Source: JAPOKJ01 sp031421635 (lineage in GTDB: Bacteria > Pseudomonadota > Gammaproteobacteria > Burkholderiales > Burkholderiaceae_E). Taken from it: a DNA stretch of 64,000 bases. Of this stretch, positions 34,669 to 42,874 are shown piece by piece. A model generated the notes under the pieces. It was not told the origin of the DNA, made no database searches, and worked only from the letters and a program-made list of their open reading frames with translations. How positions within the stretch are numbered: the stretch's first letter is position 1; each line of letters begins with the position of its first letter. The stretch is taken from positions 1-64,000 of the forward strand of contig JANOPA010000039.1 of assembly GCA_031421635.1 (NCBI GenBank). Reading direction: 5' to 3'. The translations under genes and the position numbers were made by a program.

Positions 34669-35667
34669 ATGAAACGAATGAGAAGAATGGCGCTAGTCGC
34701 CGCCAGTACCGTGCTTTTGGGCGCGGGCAGCTTTGCTGTGCAAGCCCAGACGGCCATTACCCTTCACGGAGCCGTGCAGTTTGGTGACGACCATGCGTTT
34801 AACCGCTCCCTGCTCAAGTTTGAAGAACTGGTTAAAAAGTACTATGGCAAGCCCATCAATTTTGTCTTGCATCGTAATAGCGAACTGGGTCTGGAGAAAG
34901 ACTATTTTGCCTATATGAATCAGGGTAAGGCGGTCGACTACGCCATCGTATCGCCTGCACATATGTCAACATTCTCAAAGGCCGCACCGTTTATCGACGC
35001 TCCTTTTTTGTTTCGTGACCTTGCGCACTGGAACAAAGTGCTCGACCAAGACCTCCTGAAGCCGATTGCTGACGAGGTCGCTCAAAAAGGCGAGGTCATG
35101 TTGATTGGCTACGCCGGGGGCGGTGTCCGCAATATTTTTGCCAACAGACCGATCAAGAATTTAGCTGAATTGAAAGGACTCAAAGTTCGTGTCCAAGGCG
35201 CTCCTATTTGGAGCAGAACCTTCAGCGCCATCGGTATGGCACCTACCGTGATCGCCTACAACGAGGTCTATAACGCTATTCAAAACAAGGTGATTGACGC
35301 CGGTGAGAACGAAGCGGCGGGTGTCGAGGCAGTAAAGTTCTATGAAGTCGGACCAAGCCTGGCTCTAACTCAGCATGCCATCACGATTCGCCCGATTTGT
35401 TTTTCGAGTAAAACCTTTTCGAAGCTGCCGCCGGATCTTCAGGCCGCTATCGTAAAAGCGGGTAAGGAAGCCGGCACTTATGGCCGCGAGCTAGAGTCAT
35501 CAGAAGATCAAAAGAAGCTCGATACCTTGGAAAAATCGGGCAAGCTCAAGCAAATCCCTTTTGCAGATCGTGCGGCCATGCAAAAGCTGGTCGATCCCGT
35601 AATGGCGGCGTACGCCAAGGAAATTGGTGCAGATGGCATTTACGCCAAAATCAACGGTCTCAAGTAA
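34669..35667 (+). CDS. TRAP transporter solute-binding protein (DctP family)
   Basis: The 332-residue periplasmic protein has a Sec signal (MALVAASTVLLGAGSFAVQAQ). The fold signatures are SELGLEKDYFAYMNQGKAVDYAIVSPAHM, FIDAPFLFRDLAHW, and the carboxylate-binding Arg region ELKGLKVRVQGAPIW followed by AYNEVYNAIQNKVIDAGENEAAG. TRAP binding proteins capture organic acids such as dicarboxylates, 2-keto acids or sulfonates. GAGGAGAC precedes the ATG. The gene for the membrane components follows after a 163-bp gap containing a hairpin. Confidence 0.93.
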   Translation: MKRMRRMALVAASTVLLGAGSFAVQAQTAITLHGAVQFGDDHAFNRSLLKFEELVKKYYGKPINFVLHRNSELGLEKDYFAYMNQGKAVDYAIVSPAHMSTFSKAAPFIDAPFLFRDLAHWNKVLDQDLLKPIADEVAQKGEVMLIGYAGGGVRNIFANRPIKNLAELKGLKVRVQGAPIWSRTFSAIGMAPTVIAYNEVYNAIQNKVIDAGENEAAGVEAVKFYEVGPSLALTQHAITIRPICFSSKTFSKLPPDLQAAIVKAGKEAGTYGRELESSEDQKKLDTLEKSGKLKQIPFADRAAMQKLVDPVMAAYAKEIGADGIYAKINGLK

Positions 35668-35698
35668 TTGCCATCGGGCAGTTGCAATAATTGAGTGC

Positions 35699-35719
35699 GC
35701 GAACCCACTGGCGGTTCGC
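35699..35719 (+). promoter_or_regulatory. Intercistronic hairpin between TRAP binding protein and permease genes
   Basis: GCGAACC and GGTTCGC form a perfect 7-bp stem with a 7-nt loop 31 bp after the binding-protein stop; a T-poor ATCTTCT follows. It could stabilise the upstream mRNA 3' end or attenuate read-through, giving more binding protein than permease. Confidence 0.5.
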
Positions 35720-35830
35720 ATCTTCTAGGAACGCGGTGCGGTTCGTCACGCTGCACCGTATTGGACCTTCAAAGCAAGATCTTTGCGCCCTTTTTGAATC
35801 ACATACTCTCTAGCCTGAGTGCACATCCCC

Positions 35831-36331
35831 ATGACTAAATTTCTTGACCGTTGGCAGAAACTTCTTACGTGGACGATGGCCTTGACTGTCGCCATACTTA
35901 TTGTGCCCGTGTGCTTGCAAGTATTTTCACGCTTCACCGAAATCATTCCTCGCTACATCTGGACGGAAGAGCTGTCACGTTTTTGCTTTGTGTGGATGGT
36001 GATGCTCGGTGCCATGATCGCGCTGCGCGAAAGACTCCATTTTGACGTAGATCTCTGGTCGCCTCTGAGCCCCAGGAAAGATGCCGTTCTGCGTATTGTC
36101 TCCAATGTCTTTGTACTTATTTTTAGTGCCGTCATGATCGTGTGGGGGGTTGGCTTTACCAAATTCGGCTGGAATCAAACCTCTGAGCTTGCCGATCTAC
36201 CCATGTGGCTTATTTTTATCGCTTGGCCGCTTACCGGCGTCACCTGGGTCATGTTTCTCATTGAAGCCTTCGTGCGCGATATTCGCATGTATCAACGCAA
36301 CGAGGCCTTGGCAGTCGGGGATTTCTCATGA
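35831..36331 (+). CDS. TRAP transporter small permease (DctQ family)
   Basis: A roughly 166-residue membrane protein with four hydrophobic helices and the DctQ motif WTEELSRFCFVWMVMLGAMIALRERLHFDVDL. The start is uncertain: ATG at 35831 or an in-frame GTG at 35819, neither with a strong ribosome site. It overlaps the large permease gene by 4 bp (ATGA) and is the essential small subunit of the complex. Confidence 0.9.
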   Translation: MTKFLDRWQKLLTWTMALTVAILIVPVCLQVFSRFTEIIPRYIWTEELSRFCFVWMVMLGAMIALRERLHFDVDLWSPLSPRKDAVLRIVSNVFVLIFSAVMIVWGVGFTKFGWNQTSELADLPMWLIFIAWPLTGVTWVMFLIEAFVRDIRMYQRNEALAVGDFS

Positions 36332-37647
36332 TGACCGCTTCACTGACGCCCGGCATGGCGGCGATCGTCTTGTTTGGCGCATTCTTTTTCTTGCTGGCAC
36401 TTCGTGTTCCCGTGGCCTTTTCATTAGGCCTGGCGTCGCTTCCGCTTTTGATCTTCGAAGACAGACTCTCGCCGATGAGCCTTTTCAATGAAATGTTCAA
36501 AGCCTACAACTCTTTCATCTTGCTCGCCGTCCCCTTCTTTTTGCTCACCGCCAATCTGATGAACGTGGGCGGCATCACTGATCGCTTAATGCGCCTGTCG
36601 CGCGCCCTGGTTGGGCACTTCCCAGGGGGCCTTGCACAAGTCAATGTGGTGTTGTCGGTCTTCTTCGCAGGAATTTCTGGCTCATCGACCGCCGATGCTG
36701 CGAGCCAAGGTAAGCTCTTCATTGAAGCCCAGGTCAAGGAGGGCTATGACCTGTCATTTTCCATCGCGATTACAGCGGTGTCCGCCGTGCTGGCAGTGAT
36801 CATCCCACCCTCAATCCTGATGATTGTCTGGGGGGGAGTCATTTCCACCTCGATAGGCGCAATGTATTTGGCGGGAATCGTGCCGGGGCTTTTGATCGGT
36901 TTGGCCCAAATGGCTACTGTTCACGCATACGCCAAGAAACGTAACTATCCGGTCTATCCGCGTTCAAGCTTTAAGGAGTTTCTCACTGCAGCCTTAGTCT
37001 CGATTCCTGCGTTGACTACTCCTTTCATTATCGTTGGCGGCATTCTCTTGGGTTGGTTTACGGCCACGGAGTCGGCTGCAATCGCGGTGCTATATGCCGC
37101 CGCACTATCGATTTTTTATTACCGCGAGATGACCCTTAAAAAGCTCTACGCCTGCATTGTAGAAACTGGCAAACTCTCATCCGTAGCCTTGTTTTGTATT
37201 GGCACGGCCTCCGTCTTTGGTTGGTTACTCGCCTACTACCAAATCCCCAAAGCCTTGCTCTCGAATTTGCAAGGGCTGGGTTTTGGCATCACTGCGACCG
37301 GCTTCTTGATCGCTGGAGCTTTCTTGGTGGTGGGTTGCTTTTTGGACGCCATCCCGGCCATTATCATCGTTGGCACCGTCATGCAGCCCTTAGCGCAAGC
37401 GGCCGGACTACACCCGGTGTCCTTTGCCATCATCGGGATCGTGTCGCTCGCCTTCGGCCTTGTGACCCCCCCGTACGGGCTGTGCTTGATGATTTCCTGT
37501 GCCGTCGCCAAGGTGCCGCTCAGGTATGCACTCAAAGACACCATGATCATGTTGATTCCGATGCTGCTGGTACTCTGCGCCATCATCATCTGGCCGGAAA
37601 TTCCTTTGCTCTTGCCGCGCTGGATTTCACCTGAGATGTTGAAGTAG
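36328..37647 (+). CDS. TRAP transporter large permease (DctM family)
   Basis: The 439-residue integral membrane protein carries about twelve helices and DctM signatures: LAVPFFLLTANLMNVGGITDRLMRLSRALVGHFPGGLAQVNVVLSVFFAGISGSSTADAASQGKL and LITPPYGLCL-like LVTPPYGLCLMIS near the C-terminus. It is the ion-coupled channel for the substrate captured by the binding protein. It is coupled to the small permease. The dioxygenase gene follows 20 bp later and may act on the imported compound. Confidence 0.93.
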   Translation: MMTASLTPGMAAIVLFGAFFFLLALRVPVAFSLGLASLPLLIFEDRLSPMSLFNEMFKAYNSFILLAVPFFLLTANLMNVGGITDRLMRLSRALVGHFPGGLAQVNVVLSVFFAGISGSSTADAASQGKLFIEAQVKEGYDLSFSIAITAVSAVLAVIIPPSILMIVWGGVISTSIGAMYLAGIVPGLLIGLAQMATVHAYAKKRNYPVYPRSSFKEFLTAALVSIPALTTPFIIVGGILLGWFTATESAAIAVLYAAALSIFYYREMTLKKLYACIVETGKLSSVALFCIGTASVFGWLLAYYQIPKALLSNLQGLGFGITATGFLIAGAFLVVGCFLDAIPAIIIVGTVMQPLAQAAGLHPVSFAIIGIVSLAFGLVTPPYGLCLMISCAVAKVPLRYALKDTMIMLIPMLLVLCAIIIWPEIPLLLPRWISPEMLK

Positions 37648-37667
37648 TTCACTCGAGGGGTCAGATC

Positions 37668-38522
37668 ATCAAATTCTCCAAACTGTGCGAGGGCTTCGGC
37701 ATTGAAACCCAAGAGGTCGATCTCAACCATTTAAACGAGACCACTTTTCATGCACTTTGGAAGGCTTGGCTAGATCACCATGTCTTGGTGGTCCGAGATC
37801 AAACCCTTAGCCCGCAGCAGTTTCATAATTTTGCAAAGCGTTTTGGCAAACCCGAACCGCATGTGATCAGTCAATTTCATCATCCTGAAATCAATGACCT
37901 CTTGATTCTCTCCAACGTGAAGAAAAATGGCGAGCCCACCGGCCTGCAAGACGCTGGCACTTATTTTCATACAGACTACTCTTACCTCGATGTGCCCGCA
38001 CGCTGCACAACGCTCTATTCAATCACCGTGCCCGCCGAAGGGGGCGAAACGCTGTTCGCAAATCAAACCGCTGCCTACGATGACCTGTCGAGCGAGATGA
38101 AAACGCTCATTGCGCCGCTGATTGGGCGTCATCACTACGGCAATCGTGACGACCTCGACAAAGCCTCTCGCACCGTCGCCTCAGTGTTGAGCGACGAACA
38201 GGAGAAAAAAATGCAATGGGTGCGGCATCGAATCGCACGACCCCACCCTCTCACCGGCAGAATGGCGCTTTATTCTGTGTCTGGCAGTTCGTTCGGCATT
38301 GAAGGCATGGCCGACAAAGAGGCCATTGAATTACTGGACGAACTCAAGGCCCATTCCACCCACCCCCGGTACCGCTACGCGCTGAAATACAACCCGGGCG
38401 ACGTGGTGGCCTGGGACAACGCGGCGCTCTTACATGCCGCCACTTTAATTGATCCAAATCATCCACGCACCTTGTGGCGCGTGACCCTCAAAGAGGACCC
38501 TCAAAGGGTTGAGGCACTTTAA
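37668..38522 (+). CDS. TauD/TfdA-family Fe(II)/2-oxoglutarate dioxygenase with no canonical start
   Basis: Family homology begins near codon 37668 (KFSKLCEGFGIETQEVDL), well before the first TTG (37785). No ATG, GTG or TTG opens the frame in between; ATC codons at 37665 and 37668 sit 4-7 nt after GAGGGG, so a rare ATC start or a point mutation of ATG is implied. The iron ligands are visible: His-x-Asp in TYFHTDYSY and the distal His in HPRTLWRVTL. The family oxidises taurine, 2,4-D or similar carboxylates and sulfonates. It is downstream of the TRAP genes and convergent with the next operon. Confidence 0.85.
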   Translation: MKFSKLCEGFGIETQEVDLNHLNETTFHALWKAWLDHHVLVVRDQTLSPQQFHNFAKRFGKPEPHVISQFHHPEINDLLILSNVKKNGEPTGLQDAGTYFHTDYSYLDVPARCTTLYSITVPAEGGETLFANQTAAYDDLSSEMKTLIAPLIGRHHYGNRDDLDKASRTVASVLSDEQEKKMQWVRHRIARPHPLTGRMALYSVSGSSFGIEGMADKEAIELLDELKAHSTHPRYRYALKYNPGDVVAWDNAALLHAATLIDPNHPRTLWRVTLKEDPQRVEAL

Positions 38523-38579
38523 GTAGTGGGATCCAACCAGCAATGCCCCAAATTTGCCACCATCTCAGCCAAGAAGGGA

Positions 38580-38597
38580 GAGGTAGGCGCCTACCTC
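38580..38597. repeat. 18-bp perfect palindrome between convergent genes
   Basis: GAGGTAGGCGCCTACCTC is perfectly self-complementary; with one mismatch on each side it extends to a 26-bp inverted repeat (GGG...CCC). It lies between the TauD-like gene and the CoA-transferase gene, 23 bp from the latter's stop. It could form a cruciform or a loop-less hairpin acting as a bidirectional barrier; there is no T-tract. Confidence 0.6.
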
Positions 38598-38620
38598 ACC
38601 CTTCGTGGCGCGCGTAAATC

Positions 38621-39856
38621 TCAATGCTTTGACCCTCGCTGCGACTCCCGTTCCAACGCTTCACGATGCCCCGGGGCCGCGATATCAATCATTCGCTTCA
38701 TTCGCAGCCGCAAAGACAGGCCCCGCAAATCAGCGATGCCATGTTCAGTCACAATCAGGCCGGCATCGCAACGCGGGGTTGATACCGGCCCACTCAGATT
38801 CGCAACGATACGGCTATGCCCTTTCTCAGTAGCCGGAAGGGCAATAATCGGCAAGCCGCCGCGACTGGCATGCGCAGCCCGCAAAAAATCCGGTGCGCCA
38901 CCTACGGCGCCCACATAGGTTCCAGCGGCCACCTCGGCGTTCACTTGTCCCGTAAGATCGACTTCAATCGCAGAGTTAATCGCCACGAAATGGTCGATAG
39001 AACGCAACACTTGCGCATCGTGGGTGTACTCGCTCCCTCGCATTTGAAACGCTGGGTTCCGATCGGCGAAGTCAAAGAGGCGTCGACTGCCCATCAAAAT
39101 GCCGGCTACCGTGAGGCCACGATCGATGCTTTTGCGGGCATTGGTCAGTGCGCCCGACTCGGCGAGATCAACTAAGGCGTCAATCGCCAAGCCGGAATGA
39201 AAACCTAGATCGCGACGGTCCCTTAAGAGTGAAAACACTTGACTGGCGACCCCTCCCAAGCCGACTTGCAAGGTAGCACCGTCCTCGATCAGGCTGGCGA
39301 CATTGGCAGCGATCTCGGCCTCCGTGTCCGTGGGTACTCTGGCTGCGTACTCCAAGGGCGAGTGAAGCGCCGGTATTTTGAAGTCGATGTCGTCATCGCG
39401 AAGGCTGATTGCACCGTGAGTCCAGGGCACCTGTGTATTGACTTCGGCAATCACCACGCGCGCGCCATGCAGGGCGGGGATCAACCAATCGTTGGCAAGC
39501 CCGAGACTGTATTGGCCTTGCTCATTCGGGGCTGAGACTTGCACCAAGACCACGTCGGCCTTGCAATGCCCTTGTCGAATCTCAGTCGCAAGCTGTGAGT
39601 AGGGCAAAGTGTATAGATCAAGCAGCCCGGCCTTGGCGAGCTGTCGGTTACCACCTGCACCGCAGTATCCTGCAAAGTCGAAAGCATCATGATGTTCCGG
39701 ACGAATAGTTTGGACGAGATCGATGCCCATCATCAAACGCACTCGTGGCAGTTGCTCACGCTGGGCAATCAGGGCACGGGTTAAGGTCAGTGGCTCGGCG
39801 GTCGCTTGCCCCCAGATGACAGTGTCACCTTCCCTCAGATAGTCTACGAAGCGCAA
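38621..39856 (-). CDS. Acetyl-CoA hydrolase / CoA-transferase family protein (4-hydroxybutyrate CoA-transferase-like)
   Basis: The 411-residue protein has the two open alpha/beta domains of family I-like CoA transferases: GDTVIWGQATAEPLTLTRALI near the start, LQVGLGGVASQV in the middle, and the catalytic glutamate in INSAIEVDLTGQVNAE followed by GAVGGAPDFLRAAHAS. The Glu forms a covalent CoA thioester intermediate. It overlaps the upstream CaiB-type gene by 13 bp. It could transfer or release CoA from an acyl-CoA produced in this operon; the pair is unusual (see findings). Confidence 0.9.
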   Translation of the reverse strand: MRFVDYLREGDTVIWGQATAEPLTLTRALIAQREQLPRVRLMMGIDLVQTIRPEHHDAFDFAGYCGAGGNRQLAKAGLLDLYTLPYSQLATEIRQGHCKADVVLVQVSAPNEQGQYSLGLANDWLIPALHGARVVIAEVNTQVPWTHGAISLRDDDIDFKIPALHSPLEYAARVPTDTEAEIAANVASLIEDGATLQVGLGGVASQVFSLLRDRRDLGFHSGLAIDALVDLAESGALTNARKSIDRGLTVAGILMGSRRLFDFADRNPAFQMRGSEYTHDAQVLRSIDHFVAINSAIEVDLTGQVNAEVAAGTYVGAVGGAPDFLRAAHASRGGLPIIALPATEKGHSRIVANLSGPVSTPRCDAGLIVTEHGIADLRGLSLRLRMKRMIDIAAPGHREALERESQRGSKH

Positions 39857-41085
39857 GCGAGAATGCCTTTGTCGACCAATCGACCAAACTCGCCCGAGGC
39901 CATGCCCAAAATGCCTTGCAACACCTCTTCAGTATGTTGACCAAGCAGAGGGGCGGGCCCGGGCGGCATGCGATCAAAGGCGGAAAACTCAAGTGGTATG
40001 CCCGGCGTCAAAATCTTGCCCACGCCAGGTTGATCAAGTTCACTAAACATCGGGTTGGCGGGTGAGCACGCAGCGTCACTTTCAACCAGCTGTGCGACGG
40101 TTTGGTAAGTACTCCAGCAAACACCATGCTCATTAAAGATCGCGGCCACTTGCTGACTGTTACGCGCCGCCAGCCAAGGTGCCATCAGCGCGGCGATACT
40201 TTCTCGGGCCCAAAAGCGTTCGCCCTCGAGATTCAAATTCACAGCAAGCTGCTCCGCCAAGCGCGTGATCGCCTCTTGCAGGCCTGTGGCTTTTACGAGA
40301 GCTTTCCATTGCTTCAAGGTTAGCCCAACCACCATCACTCGCGCACCGTCAGCGCACAAGAAATCACGACCAAAAGCGCCGAACAAATCATTGTTGATAC
40401 GCTCGCGAGCCTTGCCACTTTGCGCTTCCGCGATGAACCCTAAGTGACCCATCATCGCCAGCCCAACATCTTCCAGGGCGAGCCGAATATGTTGCCCCTC
40501 TCCGGTACGGCTACGATGCCTTTCAGCAGCGAGTAGGCCGAGAGCGGCCATATGACCGGTCGACAAGTCCCAAGCAGGGAGAACGTGATTGACGACGGAT
40601 TGCGCATCTCCCGAGCCCGTGAGAAAGGGAATCCCCATCTTAGGGTTGACGGTATAGTCCACCGCCGAGCCACCGAGACGGTCGCCGGATAAGGTCAGTT
40701 GGATGAGGTCCGTGCGCTGAGCGCACAAGGCTTCATACGAAAGATAACCGCGCGGCGGTAAATTGGTCAGCAAGATGCCAGCGCCATCGCCCGGGGCACA
40801 AATCAATGCCATGGCAATTTCACGGCCCTCAGCTTGAGCAACATCGATCACTACCGATCGCTTTTGCTTGTTTAGGCCACACCAAAAGAGACTGGTATTG
40901 TTTTCCGTCACTGGCCAGCGCCGATAGTCCAGACCGCCGCCCGGCGGATCAATGCGAATCACATCGGCACCGAGTTGTGCCAGGGTCATTCCGCCAAGCG
41001 GGACCGCAACGAATGCAGAGGCTTCGACAACTCGCATGCCATCAAGAATCGGACGGGTGTTTTTGTTTGTAGTCAGCGTATTCAA
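39844..41085 (-). CDS. CaiB/BaiF (family III) CoA-transferase, 2-methylfumaryl-CoA isomerase-like
   Basis: The 413-residue enzyme has the family III fold: GMRVVEASAFVAVPLGGMTLAQLGADVIRIDPPGGGLDYRRWP, GLNKQKRSVVIDV, and the catalytic Asp in LPAWDLSTGHMAALG. The GGLDYRRWP and NHVLPAWDL segments recall the mesaconyl-CoA (2-methylfumaryl-CoA) isomerase branch, which moves CoA within a substrate. It follows the acyl-CoA dehydrogenase gene after 45 bp. The substrate cannot be fixed from sequence. Confidence 0.88.
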   Translation of the reverse strand: MNTLTTNKNTRPILDGMRVVEASAFVAVPLGGMTLAQLGADVIRIDPPGGGLDYRRWPVTENNTSLFWCGLNKQKRSVVIDVAQAEGREIAMALICAPGDGAGILLTNLPPRGYLSYEALCAQRTDLIQLTLSGDRLGGSAVDYTVNPKMGIPFLTGSGDAQSVVNHVLPAWDLSTGHMAALGLLAAERHRSRTGEGQHIRLALEDVGLAMMGHLGFIAEAQSGKARERINNDLFGAFGRDFLCADGARVMVVGLTLKQWKALVKATGLQEAITRLAEQLAVNLNLEGERFWARESIAALMAPWLAARNSQQVAAIFNEHGVCWSTYQTVAQLVESDAACSPANPMFSELDQPGVGKILTPGIPLEFSAFDRMPPGPAPLLGQHTEEVLQGILGMASGEFGRLVDKGILACAS

Positions 41086-41130
41086 GGTCAGCAGAGTTCC
41101 GTGGCGGTCATTTAAGAATTTTTTCGCTCT

Positions 41131-42810
41131 TCAAGCAGCGGCTTTAACGGCGTTCTCAAGAAGTGTACGCGCCACCACCTTGAGGGCAAGCGTCTCTTCC
41201 GCTCCTTCAAAAATACTCAACACGCGCGCATCCACAAAATAGCGGCTCACCGCCATCTCTTCGGCATAACCCATGCCACCATGAAGTTGCAAGGATTCGC
41301 GAGTGATCATTTCAGCCGAGCGACAGGCCAGCAACTTGACCAGACTAGCTTCCATACGATCACCACCGGATTCGAGTCGTCTGCCGACTTCATAGGTGAG
41401 CTGACGGCAGGCATTGAAACGCGCAGCCATGCGAGCGATCTTGAGTTGCGTGAGCGAAAAGTCTATCAGCGGAGCCCCAAACACCTGTCGATCCAAACAA
41501 TATTGAATGGCCGCGCTCAACGCGGCGCGCATGACACCGCAGGCACGGGCCGCCGTTTGAATTCGCCCGCCGACCATCCCGGCCATGGTGTAGTAAAAGC
41601 CACGACCCACACCTTTCTCTTCACCAATGACTCGATTGTCAGGTACAAAGAAATTTTCAAAGGCGAGATCAAAGGAGTGCATCCCTCGATAGCCCATGGT
41701 CGGGATCGCTCGACCCGTCAGCGTCCCGCTGCCCTGCTCAAAGTGGAACTCATGCCCTTCAAAAGAAGGCTTTTCCACCAGCATGATACTTAGCCCCTTG
41801 TAGCCACTCGCCTTGTCCGCATCGGTTCTTGCCACCACCATGATCAGACCCGCCTTGCCGGCGAAGGTGCACCATGTCTTGGCACCATTGAGTAACCAAC
41901 CGCCCGTTGTGCGCGTCGCTTTCAGTGAAAGGCTCGCCACATCCGAACCAAAATCCGGCTCGGTAATTGAGATGGCGCAAAGAGGCTCGCCCACCGCGAT
42001 CTTGGGGAGCCAGTACGCTTTTTGCGCGTCAGAGCCTCCGCTCATCAATGCTCGCGCCAAAATTTCGGGTCGGGTGATAAGACTACCTGCCGCGGCCAAC
42101 GAACCCTCAGACAGGGCCTCTGTGACAGCGATCATCATTAGGGTATTGTCAGAACCCTCCGGGGCGCTACCGCCAAAGCTTTCAGGAATTGATAGGCCGA
42201 ACACCCCCATTTCGCGCAGAGGCTTCAGAAGCGCTTCTGGCACGGTCAGATCACGACGATGAATGTCCGAAGCCAAAGGAGCAACCTGTAAGGCAGAAAA
42301 GCGCCGGAAAGCGTCCTGCGCTAGCGCTAGATCGTCATCCAGCTTGATCTCGGCGATCTCTCCATTCAGCTTTGCAACGGACTTGCCAAGGTCGCTCATT
42401 GCCTTGCTGTTCAGCACGGCATCTTTAAGCTCGGTATAGGTCGCGGCTACTGAAAAATCTCTTAGCGCACTCGCATCCATACCAAGATCGCGATAGATAC
42501 TTTCCAAACGTTGTATCACGGCCTGGATCCCTTCCACTGCAAAGCACAAGGAAAGCTGACTATTTAATGGACTAGGAGCGACGGTGACACGCAGGACCGT
42601 CTCAGCGGCCAGCAAATCCGCGTTTGCCCAGGCTAACTCGAAACAGGCAGGCTGATGTCGATCTACTAGCTCGGCATCAAGTTCGCCTGAAACGCTGCAC
42701 TGTTCCGCCAAGGTACGTACCGCATGCTCAAAGAGCACTCGCATTTGTTTAAGTAGATCTCGCGACGCTTGAATTGAGCTTGTCATCGAGAGTGTTGTCA
42801 CGCTATTCAT
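41131..42810 (-). CDS. Acyl-CoA dehydrogenase with long N-terminal extension
   Basis: At 559 residues it is longer than ordinary ACADs (about 380-400). The first 175 residues are helical (ASRDLLKQMRVLFEHAVRTLAEQ) and unlike the rest; then the ACAD core begins: LRDFSVAATYTELKDAV, SIPESFGGSAPEGSDNTLMMI, CAISITEPDFGSDVASLSLKATRT, GIFEGAEETLALKV-like end SIFEGAEETLALKVVARTLLE, where Glu before GAEE is at the family's catalytic position. The start at 42810 lacks a good ribosome site; ATG at codon 9 is possible. It lies between the FadH-like and CaiB genes. Confidence 0.9.
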   Translation of the reverse strand: MNSVTTLSMTSSIQASRDLLKQMRVLFEHAVRTLAEQCSVSGELDAELVDRHQPACFELAWANADLLAAETVLRVTVAPSPLNSQLSLCFAVEGIQAVIQRLESIYRDLGMDASALRDFSVAATYTELKDAVLNSKAMSDLGKSVAKLNGEIAEIKLDDDLALAQDAFRRFSALQVAPLASDIHRRDLTVPEALLKPLREMGVFGLSIPESFGGSAPEGSDNTLMMIAVTEALSEGSLAAAGSLITRPEILARALMSGGSDAQKAYWLPKIAVGEPLCAISITEPDFGSDVASLSLKATRTTGGWLLNGAKTWCTFAGKAGLIMVVARTDADKASGYKGLSIMLVEKPSFEGHEFHFEQGSGTLTGRAIPTMGYRGMHSFDLAFENFFVPDNRVIGEEKGVGRGFYYTMAGMVGGRIQTAARACGVMRAALSAAIQYCLDRQVFGAPLIDFSLTQLKIARMAARFNACRQLTYEVGRRLESGGDRMEASLVKLLACRSAEMITRESLQLHGGMGYAEEMAVSRYFVDARVLSIFEGAEETLALKVVARTLLENAVKAAA

Positions 42811-42874
42811 TGATCGTTTGTTTTTCGTTTAGCTTGGTCATTTTGAAATATCAACTTGCATTTAAACAGTGCTC

